DNA of 64,000 nt. It comes from JAKIWV01 sp963773945 (GTDB taxonomy: Archaea; Thermoplasmatota; Thermoplasmata; Lutacidiplasmatales; UBA184). The stretch lies in assembly GCA_963773945.1 (NCBI GenBank), contig CAVZDD010000003.1, positions 496,001 to 560,000 of the forward strand. Direction: 5' to 3'. Shown piece after piece: positions 8,659 to 16,915 of the stretch (positions are counted from its first letter, which is position 1; the number at the start of each line of letters is the position of its first letter). The translations under genes were made by a program, and so were the position numbers. Under the pieces are notes generated by a model. The model saw only the letters and a list, made by a program, of their open reading frames with translations. It was not told where the DNA came from and did no database searches.

Positions 8659-9534
8659 ATGTCGGAGCACGCCGCGGCCGGGGCCAGCCATTCGAAGAGC
8701 GGGGACCTGGTGCTCCTCGATTACGAACTGTGGACCGAGGCCGGCGGAAAGAACGAGCTGATCGATACGTCCAGGGCGGAAGTGGCCGAGAAGGGGAACT
8801 TCTCCCTGCCCGCGGGCTACGAATTCGGGCCGCGCCCGCACATCATCGGCGGCGACGATTTTCCCGCGGCGTTGGAAACGGCGATCGCGAGCGCCTCGGT
8901 CGGACACGAAGTCGAGAAAGAGCTCGCCCCCGCCGAGGCGTTCGGCGAGCGGGATCCCAAACTGATCGAGCTCTTCTCGATGCACGAGATCGAACGGCTG
9001 CCCGAGATGCGGCGCGACGACGCCGAGCTCAACATCGGAACGGTCCTGACTATCCGCGGTCGGCGGGGCCGGGTCGTCAGCTACACCGCGGCCCGGGTCC
9101 GGGTCGACTTCAACCCCCCGTTCGCGGGGCGAAAGATCCGCGCCAAGTTCAAGATCGTCGAGGCGATCACCGAGCCGGTCGCGCAAGCCCAGGCGCTCAT
9201 CGACCTGACCTACGGCCGGGCCAAAGACTTCACTGTCGTCATGCACGAGAAGGTGCTGACGGTGACGCTGCCGGACCGCGCCAAATTTGACCTGGCCTGG
9301 CACGCCGCGGCCAAGTCACGCCTCATCGAGCGGCTCCGAAGCCACCTGCATCCCAAGTCGATTCACTTCCTCGAGGAATACGTCACTCCCACGCCAAAGG
9401 AGACCAAGGCGGCCGAGGAGAAGGAGGAGAAGAAGGTCGAGGAGGCTTCCGAAGCTACCCGGGCTGAGGCCTCCGAGGAAAAGAAGCCCCACACCAAGGC
9501 GGTTCACGGCGGAGCCGCCGCCCCAAAGTCGTAA
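8659..9534 (+). CDS. long FKBP-type peptidyl-prolyl cis-trans isomerase
   Basis: The 291-residue protein starts with SGDLVLLDYELW, the first strand of FKBP/SlyD domains. HIIGGDDFPAALETAI and EKELAPAEAFGERDPKLIE are typical archaeal long-type FKBP segments with the chaperone insert-in-flap domain, and VRVDFNPPFAGRKIRAKFKI closes the fold. A further alpha/beta domain (about residues 175-240) follows, as in archaeal long FKBPs. The last 50 residues are Lys/Glu-rich and probably disordered. It assists protein folding in the cytoplasm. The ATG is chosen from the upstream TATA box; a longer frame upstream is antisense to nothing real and overlaps the glycosyltransferase. Confidence 0.88.
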   Translation: MSEHAAAGASHSKSGDLVLLDYELWTEAGGKNELIDTSRAEVAEKGNFSLPAGYEFGPRPHIIGGDDFPAALETAIASASVGHEVEKELAPAEAFGERDPKLIELFSMHEIERLPEMRRDDAELNIGTVLTIRGRRGRVVSYTAARVRVDFNPPFAGRKIRAKFKIVEAITEPVAQAQALIDLTYGRAKDFTVVMHEKVLTVTLPDRAKFDLAWHAAAKSRLIERLRSHLHPKSIHFLEEYVTPTPKETKAAEEKEEKKVEEASEATRAEASEEKKPHTKAVHGGAAAPKS

Positions 9535-9574
9535 TGGGGGTCGGGCCGCCCATCGGGCGGCGAGCGGAACCGAC

Positions 9575-10324
9575 TCAGGCCTTCGGCGCGGGCGAGAGGA
9601 TCATGTCGACGCCGGCCGCCAGCAGTCCGCCGATGATCGTCGCCACCACGAACACCCAAACCTCGACAATGGCCCAGTGCGCGCTCGGCCACACCAGAGA
9701 GATCAGGGCCGGCGCTAGGCTGCGATAGGGATTGATCGAGGCGTTGTCAATCGGGATGGCGACGAGCTGGGTGAGAAACAACGTGAAGCCGATGGCGATT
9801 GGTGCGAACGCCTTGGCGGGATTCCCGTCACGCGTCACCCGGTGGATCACCAAGACGAAAAAGAACGTGAGGACCATTTCGAGGAGGAACACGCCCCCGA
9901 GAGAGGTGGCGAAGCCCAACGGCGCGCCGTTCCCCGCATACCCTTGCGACGTCAACGCGTTGCCCTGAACCACCGAGAGCAGGTTCCCGGACGTCGCTTG
10001 GGCAATCGCGAGAATGACCTCCACCGCGAGCAAGGCCCCCAGAAGCTGGGCGATCAAGTACGGGATGATGTCCCCCTTGGGCATTTTGCCCGCCACGGCC
10101 ATCGAGAGGGTCACCGCGGGATTGAAGTGAGCCCCCGAAATTTCGCCGAAAGCGAAGGCGCCGGCGAGCACTACGATTCCGAAGGCGAACGAGATCGCGA
10201 GGTACCGCGTATCGAGTGTGAACGCGGCGTTGAGTGTCATCTCCGCGGTGCCCACGCCGAACAGCAGCAACCCGAATGTCCCTAGAAACTCGGCAAAGTA
10301 ACGTTGGTAAGCCGCCGCCGCCAT
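9575..10324 (-). CDS. aquaporin / major intrinsic protein
   Basis: A 249-residue, six-helix MIP channel. FAEFLGTFGLLLFGVGTAE is the first helix. SGAHFNPAVTLSMAV holds the first NPA box. The second half-helix reads NASINPYRSLAPALI, so its NPA is replaced by NPY. Some MIP subfamilies vary at this position. The channel should pass water or small neutral solutes, but the pore residues do not let me choose. It stands alone, convergent with the FKBP gene. Confidence 0.9.
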   Translation of the reverse strand: MAAAAYQRYFAEFLGTFGLLLFGVGTAEMTLNAAFTLDTRYLAISFAFGIVVLAGAFAFGEISGAHFNPAVTLSMAVAGKMPKGDIIPYLIAQLLGALLAVEVILAIAQATSGNLLSVVQGNALTSQGYAGNGAPLGFATSLGGVFLLEMVLTFFFVLVIHRVTRDGNPAKAFAPIAIGFTLFLTQLVAIPIDNASINPYRSLAPALISLVWPSAHWAIVEVWVFVVATIIGGLLAAGVDMILSPAPKA

Positions 10325-10466
10325 CGGAAGTCGGGAGCGGTCTCAGGGTTTGAATCTTCCGCCAAGATTTTCGGAAAGGGGGAAACGAGCCGGCAGTCGA
10401 CCAGAGACGGACGACAAAACTCGTACCGCAAGGAGAAAAGCGCCCATCCCGCTGGAGGGGCCTGTC

Positions 10467-10697
10467 ATGGTTGCCTCGCCGGAGCCCTCCCCGCCGCCGC
10501 TCCCGTGGTTGTTCTTTATCGTGGCCATCGTGGCGGCGGTGGTCGTAGGGGTCATCATCGCGTACTTGGGGCTGACCGGCCACCTCGGCGCCGGCATTCC
10601 TGGGTCGAAGTCGCCGGGTGGTGGGATCGTCTTCGCGCCGATCTTGGGACTTGTTAGCGGTGCATGGTCTTGGGCCGCTCGAAGGAACCCCCGATGA
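10467..10697 (+). CDS. small membrane protein (76 aa)
   Basis: I start at the ATG at 10467 because GGAGGGG lies 6 nt upstream; the frame is open further 5' but without such a site. After a short proline-rich N-terminus there is a strong membrane segment (LPWLFFIVAIVAAVVVGVII), a glycine-rich link and a weaker second hydrophobic segment ending in AARRNPR. No family is recognised. It overlaps the next tiny gene by ATGA. Confidence 0.6.
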   Translation: MVASPEPSPPPLPWLFFIVAIVAAVVVGVIIAYLGLTGHLGAGIPGSKSPGGGIVFAPILGLVSGAWSWAARRNPR

Positions 10698-10840
10698 CGG
10701 CCGCCGCGCTTCGTGCGACGGCGGCCGGTCCCGTTCCGGCCAGTTCGTGGGAACTGTACAAGGGATGGGTGATCGGGCTCGTGATCATCCTGATTGTATT
10801 GGCGGTTGGGGCGGGGTTCTGGCTCCACTATCACCCGTAG
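10694..10840 (+). CDS. tiny single-pass membrane protein (48 aa)
   Basis: The ATG at 10694 overlaps the previous stop (ATGA). The protein has a short N-terminus with SSWELYKGW, one membrane helix (VIGLVIILIVLAVGAGFWL) and ends HYHP. Start overlap, hydrophobic helix and lack of stops support it as a coupled partner of the upstream membrane protein. The last 56 nt overlap the convergent methyltransferase gene. Function unknown. Confidence 0.55.
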   Translation: MTAAALRATAAGPVPASSWELYKGWVIGLVIILIVLAVGAGFWLHYHP

Positions 10841-11387
10841 AGGGAATCGAGGCGGCCCGGGCCGCCGGCCAACGGTACAGGTAGACCCGCGTATCGGGGT
10901 CGGTGACCTCGGCGGTCCAGTCCGGGACCTTGTGCCAGTGGCTGACGACTCGCGCCCCATCCGGGAGTTGACTCTCGAGCAGCGGTCGAAGGCGCTCCAT
11001 CGCGCCGGGCCACAGGAAGACCGCGACGATCTGGGCCGGGTGAAGGTCAACTTCGAAGATGTTGCCCCACTCTATCGAGACACGGTCCCGCGGGCCCCCC
11101 CAGAACCGGCGAAGTCGGAGGATCAGCACCCGGATCGGCTCGACCTCCACGCCGATGACTCGGGCGCCGTACTGTCGGGCGGCCGCAAAGACGATGGCCC
11201 CGGTGCCGGCCCCGAGGTCGTAGAGCGCGTCGCCGGGATGGACTTCCGCGAGCTCGAGCATCCGCCGGACCACTCGTGCGGGCGTCGGTTGATATCCGGC
11301 ACCGAAGGCGAACGACGCGTAGAGGAAGTAGGCGACGATCGCCACGCCGATCAAGCTGAGGGAGTAAATGGTCACGGCCCACGACAA
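10785..11387 (-). CDS. membrane-anchored SAM-dependent methyltransferase
   Basis: About 200 residues. An N-terminal membrane helix (YSLSLIGVAIVAYFLYASF) precedes a class I methyltransferase domain with motif I ALYDLGAGTGAIVFAAA and acidic strand-2 end VIGVEVEP. GNIFEVDLHPAQIVAVFLWP is motif IV. The substrate is not apparent. The apparent start is TTG at 11387; a GTG at 11378 is an alternative. It lies 9 nt after meaB, so it may be the third gene of the B12-mutase operon, perhaps only by position. Confidence 0.8.
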   Translation of the reverse strand: MSWAVTIYSLSLIGVAIVAYFLYASFAFGAGYQPTPARVVRRMLELAEVHPGDALYDLGAGTGAIVFAAARQYGARVIGVEVEPIRVLILRLRRFWGGPRDRVSIEWGNIFEVDLHPAQIVAVFLWPGAMERLRPLLESQLPDGARVVSHWHKVPDWTAEVTDPDTRVYLYRWPAARAASIPSTGDSGARTPPQPPIQSG

Positions 11388-11396
11388 GGTCGGTTC

Positions 11397-12365
11397 CTAC
11401 GTCGGCCGACGGACTTCGGCCAGGAGCCGGTCCGCCGCGGAATGGGGGTCGATCTCTCGGGCTACGACGCGGTCGAGGAGCGCCTGAAGATCCGGTTCGT
11501 GCGCGAGGGCCAAGGCGAGTTGTGCGTCGACCCGTTCCCGGACGAGTCCGAGAATCTCATCGGTGAGCCGTTGGCGGTCGAGCGTTCGCCGCGAGCCCTC
11601 GGCGTCGAGGAAGGCCTCGTGTCGCTGGATGGCATCCCAAAGCGCGACGACTCCGCTCGGGTTCGTCGTGGAGGTCTGGATCACGGTGGGCCGCCACTTT
11701 CCTTTTCCGAGCGCGAGCTGCGTCATCTCGGTTAGATACCGTGCCGCCGAATCCGCGCCCGGCAGGTCCGATTTGTTGACACAGAACACGTCCGCGATCT
11801 CGAAGAGGCCGGCCTTGAGCGACTGGACCTCGTCCCCGAGGTGGGGAACCACCACGACGACGCTCGTCGAGGCCACGTCGTGGATCTCCACGTCGGACTG
11901 GCCGCTGCCGACCGTCTCGACCAGGATCACTTCCATCCCGAACGCGTCGAGCAGTCGCACGGTTTCTCTCGTGGCGAGCGCCACGCCACCGGAGTGGCCC
12001 CGGGAGGCCATCGACCGGATGAAGACCCCGTCGTCGCCCGTCGGTCGTTCTAGGCGGATTCGGTCCCCCAGAATCGAACCCCCGGAGAACGGGCTGGAGG
12101 GGTCCACGGCCACGATCCCGACCCGTTTCCCTTGAGCTCTCAAGTGAGCCAGGAGAAGATTCAACAACGAGGACTTGCCCACGCCCAGCGGGCCGGTTAC
12201 GCCGACCACCGTCGCTCGACCCGAATGGGGGTACAAGGCGCGTACCGCGGGAAGGGCGGTGGGGTCGCGGTTCTCCACCTGACTGATCAACCGGGCCAAT
12301 GCCTGGCGGTCCCCTCGCAGGATGCGGCGCGCCGCAGGCGGAGGCGGCGGGGTCCGCCGGCTCAT
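11397..12365 (-). CDS. meaB: methylmalonyl-CoA mutase-associated GTPase MeaB (ArgK family)
   Basis: A 322-residue G3E-family GTPase. VVGVTGPLGVGKSSLLNLLL is the P-loop, IVAVDPSSPFSGGSILGD is the diagnostic MeaB segment, and VCVNKSDLPGAD is the NKxD motif. MeaB gates cofactor loading and protects adenosylcobalamin-dependent mutases from inactivation. Its ATG overlaps the stop of the B12-binding mutase subunit gene, which fits this role. The mutase large subunit is about 25 kb away at 37463-39136. Confidence 0.95.
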   Translation of the reverse strand: MSRRTPPPPPAARRILRGDRQALARLISQVENRDPTALPAVRALYPHSGRATVVGVTGPLGVGKSSLLNLLLAHLRAQGKRVGIVAVDPSSPFSGGSILGDRIRLERPTGDDGVFIRSMASRGHSGGVALATRETVRLLDAFGMEVILVETVGSGQSDVEIHDVASTSVVVVVPHLGDEVQSLKAGLFEIADVFCVNKSDLPGADSAARYLTEMTQLALGKGKWRPTVIQTSTTNPSGVVALWDAIQRHEAFLDAEGSRRTLDRQRLTDEILGLVRERVDAQLALALAHEPDLQALLDRVVAREIDPHSAADRLLAEVRRPT

Positions 12366-12781
12366 GAGCGGGAGGGACCCGCAAGCTTCCGTGCGGTTGC
12401 GACAATCTCATCGAGCGAAGCGCCGGGGCCGAAGATGGCCCGAATCCCCATCTTTCGGAGTCGTTTCGCGTCCTCGTCGGGAATGATCCCACCGGCAAAG
12501 ACGCGGATCCGGGTCGCCCGCTTCTGTTTGAGGAGGGCCAGGACCCGCGGGAACAGGGCCATGTGGGCGCCCGACAAGATGGAGAGCCCGATGAGGCGCA
12601 CATCCTCCTCCAAGGCGGATTCCACGATCTCCTCGGGGGTCTGCCGCAGTCCGGCGTAGATCACTTCCATTCCGGCGTCCCGCAGTGCGCGAGCGACGAC
12701 CTTCGCACCCCGGTCGTGCCCGTCGAGGCCCGGTTTGGCGATCAGAACGCGAATCGGCCCGGAGGTGTTGGACGGCGTCAT
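12362..12781 (-). CDS. methylmalonyl-CoA mutase, B12-binding small subunit
   Basis: The 139-residue protein is a stand-alone cobalamin-binding domain. AKPGLDGHDRGAKVVARAL carries the DxHxxG motif whose histidine ligates cobalt. LIGLSILSGAHMALFPRVL and VFAGGIIPDEDAKRL hold the conserved SxL and GG elements. In archaea the mutase is often split into a catalytic alpha subunit and this domain. It is coupled to meaB. I use the ATG at 12781; a GTG at 12790 is possible. Confidence 0.93.
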   Translation of the reverse strand: MTPSNTSGPIRVLIAKPGLDGHDRGAKVVARALRDAGMEVIYAGLRQTPEEIVESALEEDVRLIGLSILSGAHMALFPRVLALLKQKRATRIRVFAGGIIPDEDAKRLRKMGIRAIFGPGASLDEIVATARKLAGPSRS

Positions 12782-12840
12782 CGTTAACACGCGATGGAGT
12801 CGGTCGCCGAGACAAAAGGTTTCCGCGGGGTCGAAAGGCC

Positions 12841-13761
12841 TCAGAGGGCCGTGATGAGGTCAAAGACCACATTCCCCGCCACGAGGGCGGCGAAGGTGCC
12901 GGCGAGTATCCAGAGGATGAACGGAAGCTGCGGGGTGACCCAGACGCGCTTCACCCCTTGCTTCGCGAGCTCGTCGGCTTGGCGCTGCCGGAGCGCCCGG
13001 TCCTCCTCCGTGGTCTGGGGCTCCGGTTCGTCGTCGGTCACGTAGCTGTTGAAGGTGGGGTCCTTGATCCAAACGAAGCGCTCCGGCAGCTCCTCAACCG
13101 GAATCGTGTATCCGGTGAAGCCCCGGGGAAACGTAAACTCGTGGGCGAAAACGTTGCGAACCGCGATCGCGATCGGGACGACGATGGCGAACAGCGCCGC
13201 ATCGATCAGCACCGTCAGCGCGAACGGGTAGTACGCGAGCAGCCCGGCAGCGACCGCCGGGGACCAGAGTGGCGTGGAGGCGATCGGCAAGAGTAGTCCG
13301 GCCATCATCAACGCCTTGGCGTCCGCACCGCCATAGAGGACGCCGATCTCGAACAAACCCCGAGCCAGGAGCACTGACGCAGCCACGGCGAGGATCGCGA
13401 CCGGTACGCCCGAACCCCCGACGTCGTAATTGATGGCGGCGAAGATCACCGTGCCGAGGACGCCGACGTACACGGCAATCTCGATCCCGGCCGGTAGTCG
13501 CTCGGAACAGCGCTCCAGGGGCGTGTCCCAGGGGAACAGGTGTTCGAGTGCCCAGAGACTCACCAGCAGCCACAGCACGAGGGCAAGCGGGTTGCCCCAG
13601 AACGCCACGAATCCCGCCGCGGCCCCAACGATGCCCATCCCCTGCCAAACCGCATCGCTGACCTCGCGAACCTTCCAGTCCTGGTACGCGGCGAATCCGA
13701 GCCCGCCGAGCAGGACCACGACGCGCACGGTGAAGAGTGCCGACGGCGCCTGCAAGAGCAT
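12841..13761 (-). CDS. A24-family prepilin/preflagellin peptidase
   Basis: A 306-residue polytopic membrane aspartyl protease. The first catalytic aspartate lies in YQDWKVREVSDAVWQGMG near the N-terminus, and the second is in YGGADAKALMMAGLLLP, the GxGD-type motif of type IV prepilin peptidases. Several hydrophobic segments surround these sites, with one more near the C-terminus after a charged cytosolic stretch. It removes class III signal peptides ahead of the hydrophobic helix. Candidate substrates in this window are the pilins at 19227-19829 and 20143-20718 and the binding protein at 55104-58211. Confidence 0.85.
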   Translation of the reverse strand: MLLQAPSALFTVRVVVLLGGLGFAAYQDWKVREVSDAVWQGMGIVGAAAGFVAFWGNPLALVLWLLVSLWALEHLFPWDTPLERCSERLPAGIEIAVYVGVLGTVIFAAINYDVGGSGVPVAILAVAASVLLARGLFEIGVLYGGADAKALMMAGLLLPIASTPLWSPAVAAGLLAYYPFALTVLIDAALFAIVVPIAIAVRNVFAHEFTFPRGFTGYTIPVEELPERFVWIKDPTFNSYVTDDEPEPQTTEEDRALRQRQADELAKQGVKRVWVTPQLPFILWILAGTFAALVAGNVVFDLITAL

Positions 13762-13913
13762 AGGGGGTCGAAGTATCGAGCGAGGCGCCCGCTCTTAAAC
13801 GGGCATGGCGCACCGGGCGCTCGGACGACCCAATTCTCTCGATAGAGTCCGCATCGTCCACGACACCCTTTTAAACGACCCCCTGCTGGCCGCGCCGCTC
13901 CGTTCTGAGGACG
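13762..13913. promoter_or_regulatory. divergent promoter region of prepilin peptidase and S6e genes
   Basis: Two TATA-like elements point outward. TTTTAAAC at 13869-13876 lies about 40 nt before the S6e ATG. The minus-strand GTTTAAGAG at 13792-13800 lies about 35 nt before the peptidase ATG. No other feature is visible. Confidence 0.55.
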
Positions 13914-14291
13914 ATGGTCGAGCTCAAAGTCGTGATCTCCGAGAAGGAGAAGTCGTATGCGCGGACCGTAGCGGACGCGCAGGTCTCGTCCCTGCTCGGC
14001 CGACGCATCGGGGAGACCGTCGGGGGCGACGCGCTCGGACTTCCCGGTTACACACTAAAGATCACCGGCGGGACCGACAAAAGCGGATTCCCGATGCGCG
14101 GCGACCTTCCCGGCGCCCGTCAAGTGCGCGTTCTGGTGGGCGAGGGCATCGGGTTCCATCCCGAGCGACACGGGATGCGAAAGCGGCGCACGTTCCGTGG
14201 GAACACCGTCAGCGAGGACACGGTCCAGGTGAACCTGGTCGTTGAGGCTAAGGGGTCAAAGCCTATCGCGGAGCTCCTGTCGGCCCCGTAG
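13914..14291 (+). CDS. rps6e: small-subunit ribosomal protein eS6
   Basis: A 125-residue protein. MVELKVVISEKEKSYARTV, GLPGYTLKITGGTDKSGFPM and ERHGMRKRRTFRGNTVSEDT match archaeal and eukaryotic S6e. It is followed 1 nt later by the aIF2-gamma start, an association common in archaea. A short purine stretch (GAGGACG) precedes the ATG. Confidence 0.97.
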   Translation: MVELKVVISEKEKSYARTVADAQVSSLLGRRIGETVGGDALGLPGYTLKITGGTDKSGFPMRGDLPGARQVRVLVGEGIGFHPERHGMRKRRTFRGNTVSEDTVQVNLVVEAKGSKPIAELLSAP

Positions 14292-14292
14292 A

Positions 14293-15528
14293 ATGAAGGT
14301 CCCCAAGCAACCCGAGGTCAACATCGGTCTCGTCGGCCATGTCGACCACGGAAAAACCACCCTCACGCAGACCCTCACGGGGGAATGGACCGACCGCCAC
14401 TCCGAGGAACTGAAGCGCGGAATCTCGATCAAACTCGGATACGCCGACACGGCGTTCTACAAGTGCCCGAACCACGAGGCACCTACCGGTTACGGAGTTG
14501 AGCCCAAATGCCCGATTTGCGGCGCCAATGCGAAGTTCATTCGTGCCGTCTCGTTCGTCGACGCGCCCGGCCATGAGGCACTCATGGCCACGATGCTGTC
14601 CGGCGCCGCCTTGATGGACGGCGCGCTGTTGCTGATCGCCGCTAACGAGCCGGTTCCCCAGCCTCAGACGCGGGAGCACCTCTACGCCCTCGACATCATC
14701 GGGGTGCACAAGGTCGTCGTGGTGCAGAACAAGATCGACCTCTTGACCCCGGAACAAGCGCTCGAGAACTTTCAGCAGATCACAACCTTCCTCAAGGGTA
14801 GCCCGATCGAGGGCGCTCCGATCGTTCCGATCTCCGCGAATCACAAGGTCAACATTGACGCGCTCATCGATACCATCGAGCGGACGATCCCCACCCCCAA
14901 GCGGGACGCGTCCAAACCCCCGCTCATGTACATCGCTCGGTCGTTCGACATCAACAAACCCGGGACCCGGCCCAACGACCTCCAGGGTGGAGTGCTGGGC
15001 GGCTCGCTCCTCCAGGGACGCCTTAAGGTGGGGGACGAGATCGAACTCCGGCCCGGGCTCACTGGTCCCGTCGAAGGTCACACATCGGAAATACGGACCA
15101 AGATCACTTCGCTCGTCTCGGGGGGAAACGAACTCGAAGAGCTCCACCCGGGCGGACTCGCTGCGGTCGGGACCACGCTCGACCCGTCCTACACCAAGGC
15201 GGACTCGCTCATGGGCCGGCTCGTCGGCACGGCGGAGACCCTGCCGCCGGTCACCCAGAAGGTGCGGGTCAAGGTGACCTTGCTCGACCGCGTGGTCGGC
15301 GTCCAGCGCGAGGTGAAGGTCGAGAAGATCCACTCCAACGAGCTCGTGTCGCTCAACGTCGGAACGACCGTCGCGCCCGGCAAGGTGACGAGCGCCCGCG
15401 GAGACGAGGTCGAGATCCACCTGGCGCGACCGGTCACGGTCTTCCGGGGGAGTCGGGTGGCCATCTCCCGCAAGTTTAACGCGTGGCGACTCATCGGCCA
15501 CGGGATCATCGAGGGGGACGCGAAGTGA
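14293..15528 (+). CDS. eif2g: translation initiation factor 2 subunit gamma
   Basis: The 411-residue GTPase carries initiator Met-tRNA to the small subunit as part of the aIF2 heterotrimer. VNIGLVGHVDHGKTTLTQTL is the P-loop, SFVDAPGHEALMATML is the DxxG switch, and VVVQNKIDL is the NKxD motif. A zinc knuckle is visible: FYKCPNHEA and PKCPICGANAKF. Two beta-barrel domains follow. The ATG at 14293 was chosen because it starts 1 nt after the S6e stop and matches the family N-terminus. Confidence 0.97.
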   Translation: MKVPKQPEVNIGLVGHVDHGKTTLTQTLTGEWTDRHSEELKRGISIKLGYADTAFYKCPNHEAPTGYGVEPKCPICGANAKFIRAVSFVDAPGHEALMATMLSGAALMDGALLLIAANEPVPQPQTREHLYALDIIGVHKVVVVQNKIDLLTPEQALENFQQITTFLKGSPIEGAPIVPISANHKVNIDALIDTIERTIPTPKRDASKPPLMYIARSFDINKPGTRPNDLQGGVLGGSLLQGRLKVGDEIELRPGLTGPVEGHTSEIRTKITSLVSGGNELEELHPGGLAAVGTTLDPSYTKADSLMGRLVGTAETLPPVTQKVRVKVTLLDRVVGVQREVKVEKIHSNELVSLNVGTTVAPGKVTSARGDEVEIHLARPVTVFRGSRVAISRKFNAWRLIGHGIIEGDAK

Positions 15529-15707
15529 AGCCCGACCTGATGGACATCCTCTGCTGCCCGCTGGACCAGGCGGACCTCCAGCTCATGAGCCGCAAGACCG
15601 AGGGCGGCGAGGTGGTCGACGGCGTCCTCACGTGCACCAAATGTGGGACGCAGTACCCGATCGAGGACGGGATCCCCAACCTCCTGCCCCCGAACGAACG
15701 GGATTAA
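15525..15707 (+). CDS. Trm112-like methyltransferase activator
   Basis: A 60-residue zinc-ribbon protein beginning KPDLMDILCCPLD and ending VLTCTKCGTQYPIEDGIPNLL, the Trm112/UPF0434 signature. The GTG start overlaps the aIF2-gamma stop. In eukaryotes and haloarchaea Trm112 is an obligate partner of several RNA and protein methyltransferases. One candidate partner in this window is the METTL5-like methylase at 61303-61920. Confidence 0.88.
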   Translation: MKPDLMDILCCPLDQADLQLMSRKTEGGEVVDGVLTCTKCGTQYPIEDGIPNLLPPNERD

Positions 15708-15720
15708 CCGGTGCCCCGGC

Positions 15721-16197
15721 CTACGGGGCGGGGATTCCGTAGTAGTAATAGTAGCTGAAAATCGCGAAGAAGATCGCGACGGCGACCAGCACCGAGGGGA
15801 TCCGCCAAGGTACACCGCCCCGCGTGCGGCTGTGGACGGAACTTCCTACCGTCACGATCGGGATCGCGAAGGTGAGCCAATACCCTCCCAGGATCGTCAG
15901 ATAGAGCGCATAGGCGGTTCGATTCCCGAGTGGCTCCTTCAGGTGGAGCCAGACCACGAGGAGCACGCCGGCGAGAAGAAAGGCCAGGTCTACTCCGGCG
16001 GCTTCCAGGTACCCCTCGACCCAGCGCCGGCCCTGCGGGTGTCGGAACCGGAGCAGGAGGTACATGAGCACGAGCAAGGCGAGCACGCTGACGAGGATCG
16101 CGAAGGCCCACGTCTCGAGGGGGAGGGGGTACTGCCCCGGACCTGGCCACGCCGGCTGGCCCGGCATCGGCACGGAGGACAACGGATTCGGAGGCAC
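15721..16197 (-). CDS. four-helix membrane protein of unknown function
   Basis: The 158-residue protein has a Pro-rich N-terminus and four hydrophobic segments, at about residues 28-50, 66-86, 95-116 and 132-155 (the last ends FFAIFSYYYYYGIPAP). No recognisable family. It starts (GTG) 9 nt after the stop of the cyclase-family gene and is probably cotranscribed with it. Confidence 0.65.
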   Translation of the reverse strand: MPPNPLSSVPMPGQPAWPGPGQYPLPLETWAFAILVSVLALLVLMYLLLRFRHPQGRRWVEGYLEAAGVDLAFLLAGVLLVVWLHLKEPLGNRTAYALYLTILGGYWLTFAIPIVTVGSSVHSRTRGGVPWRIPSVLVAVAIFFAIFSYYYYYGIPAP

Positions 16198-16206
16198 TCG
16201 GGGCCC

Positions 16207-16839
16207 CTAGGGAGCCACCAGGACAGCTCGGCAGGGGGCGCCGTCTCCGTCGCGCACTTTGAGCGGCAGGCAACGAAGTTCGTATTCGCCGGCCGGAACC
16301 TCGGCCAGACGTAACCCTTCGAGGATCAGGCAGCCACTCTCGAGGAGCGTGTGGTGCACCGGATATTGGTCCGTCGAGTCGCGTTCGATCGATTGAGAGT
16401 CAATTCCCACGAGTCGCAGTTTCGCGGAAGCGAGGTACTCCGCGGTCTCCGGAGCGAGCGCGACGTACTCCGGGAAGAAGGCCTCGCCCTGAGCCCAGCG
16501 CACGGAGTTGTGGGTCCGGAACAGCACCCGGTCCACGCCGTGCAGCAGCCCCTTGAGGTCCCCGGTGCTCACTTCCTTGTGGTGGTCGGGGACGTGGACG
16601 ACGCGGCAGGGCCCATTCAGCGCGTCGAGGTCGATGTGGTCCGCGGTGAGCCCGTTGGGGAGGAAATGTCGGGGTGGGTCGATGTGCGTGCCGGCATGCG
16701 TGCCCAACGACATCTCGGACAGGTTGTAGGGGGCCCCCTTTGCGAGCTGGTGCGTGGGTCGTACCGTGATCGGTGGGTCACCCGGAAACGAGGGCATCCC
16801 GGGATGAATGTCGGCGGAGATATCGTAGACTCGCCCCAT
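16207..16839 (-). CDS. cyclase / kynurenine formamidase-like metal hydrolase
   Basis: The protein has about 210 residues. MGRVYDISADIHPGMPSFPG opens the fold, and LGTHAGTHIDPPRHF is the metal-binding HxGTHxDxPxHF signature of the cyclase/KynB family. GIDSQSIERDSTDQYPVHHTLL carries the second conserved block. Members hydrolyse cyclic amides or N-formylkynurenine. No tryptophan-degradation genes are nearby, so the substrate is open. I use the ATG at 16839, about 45 nt below the shared TATA-like element at 16883-16890; upstream ATGs would overlap the divergent promoter. Confidence 0.88.
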   Translation of the reverse strand: MGRVYDISADIHPGMPSFPGDPPITVRPTHQLAKGAPYNLSEMSLGTHAGTHIDPPRHFLPNGLTADHIDLDALNGPCRVVHVPDHHKEVSTGDLKGLLHGVDRVLFRTHNSVRWAQGEAFFPEYVALAPETAEYLASAKLRLVGIDSQSIERDSTDQYPVHHTLLESGCLILEGLRLAEVPAGEYELRCLPLKVRDGDGAPCRAVLVAP

Positions 16840-16882
16840 TTGAGTCCCCAATTCCAAGACGGGGGTGTCCAGTCGGGCAGGC

Positions 16883-16890
16883 ATTAAAGC
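16883..16890. promoter_or_regulatory. shared TATA-like element between divergent genes
   Basis: ATTAAAGC (plus) and GCTTTAAT (minus) are AT-rich in a GC-rich setting. It lies about 26-33 nt before the ATG at 16916 of the plus-strand membrane protein, which predicts a leaderless mRNA there. Confidence 0.45.
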
Positions 16891-16915
16891 CGTTGGCCAC
16901 GTGGCGCCCACCGGG

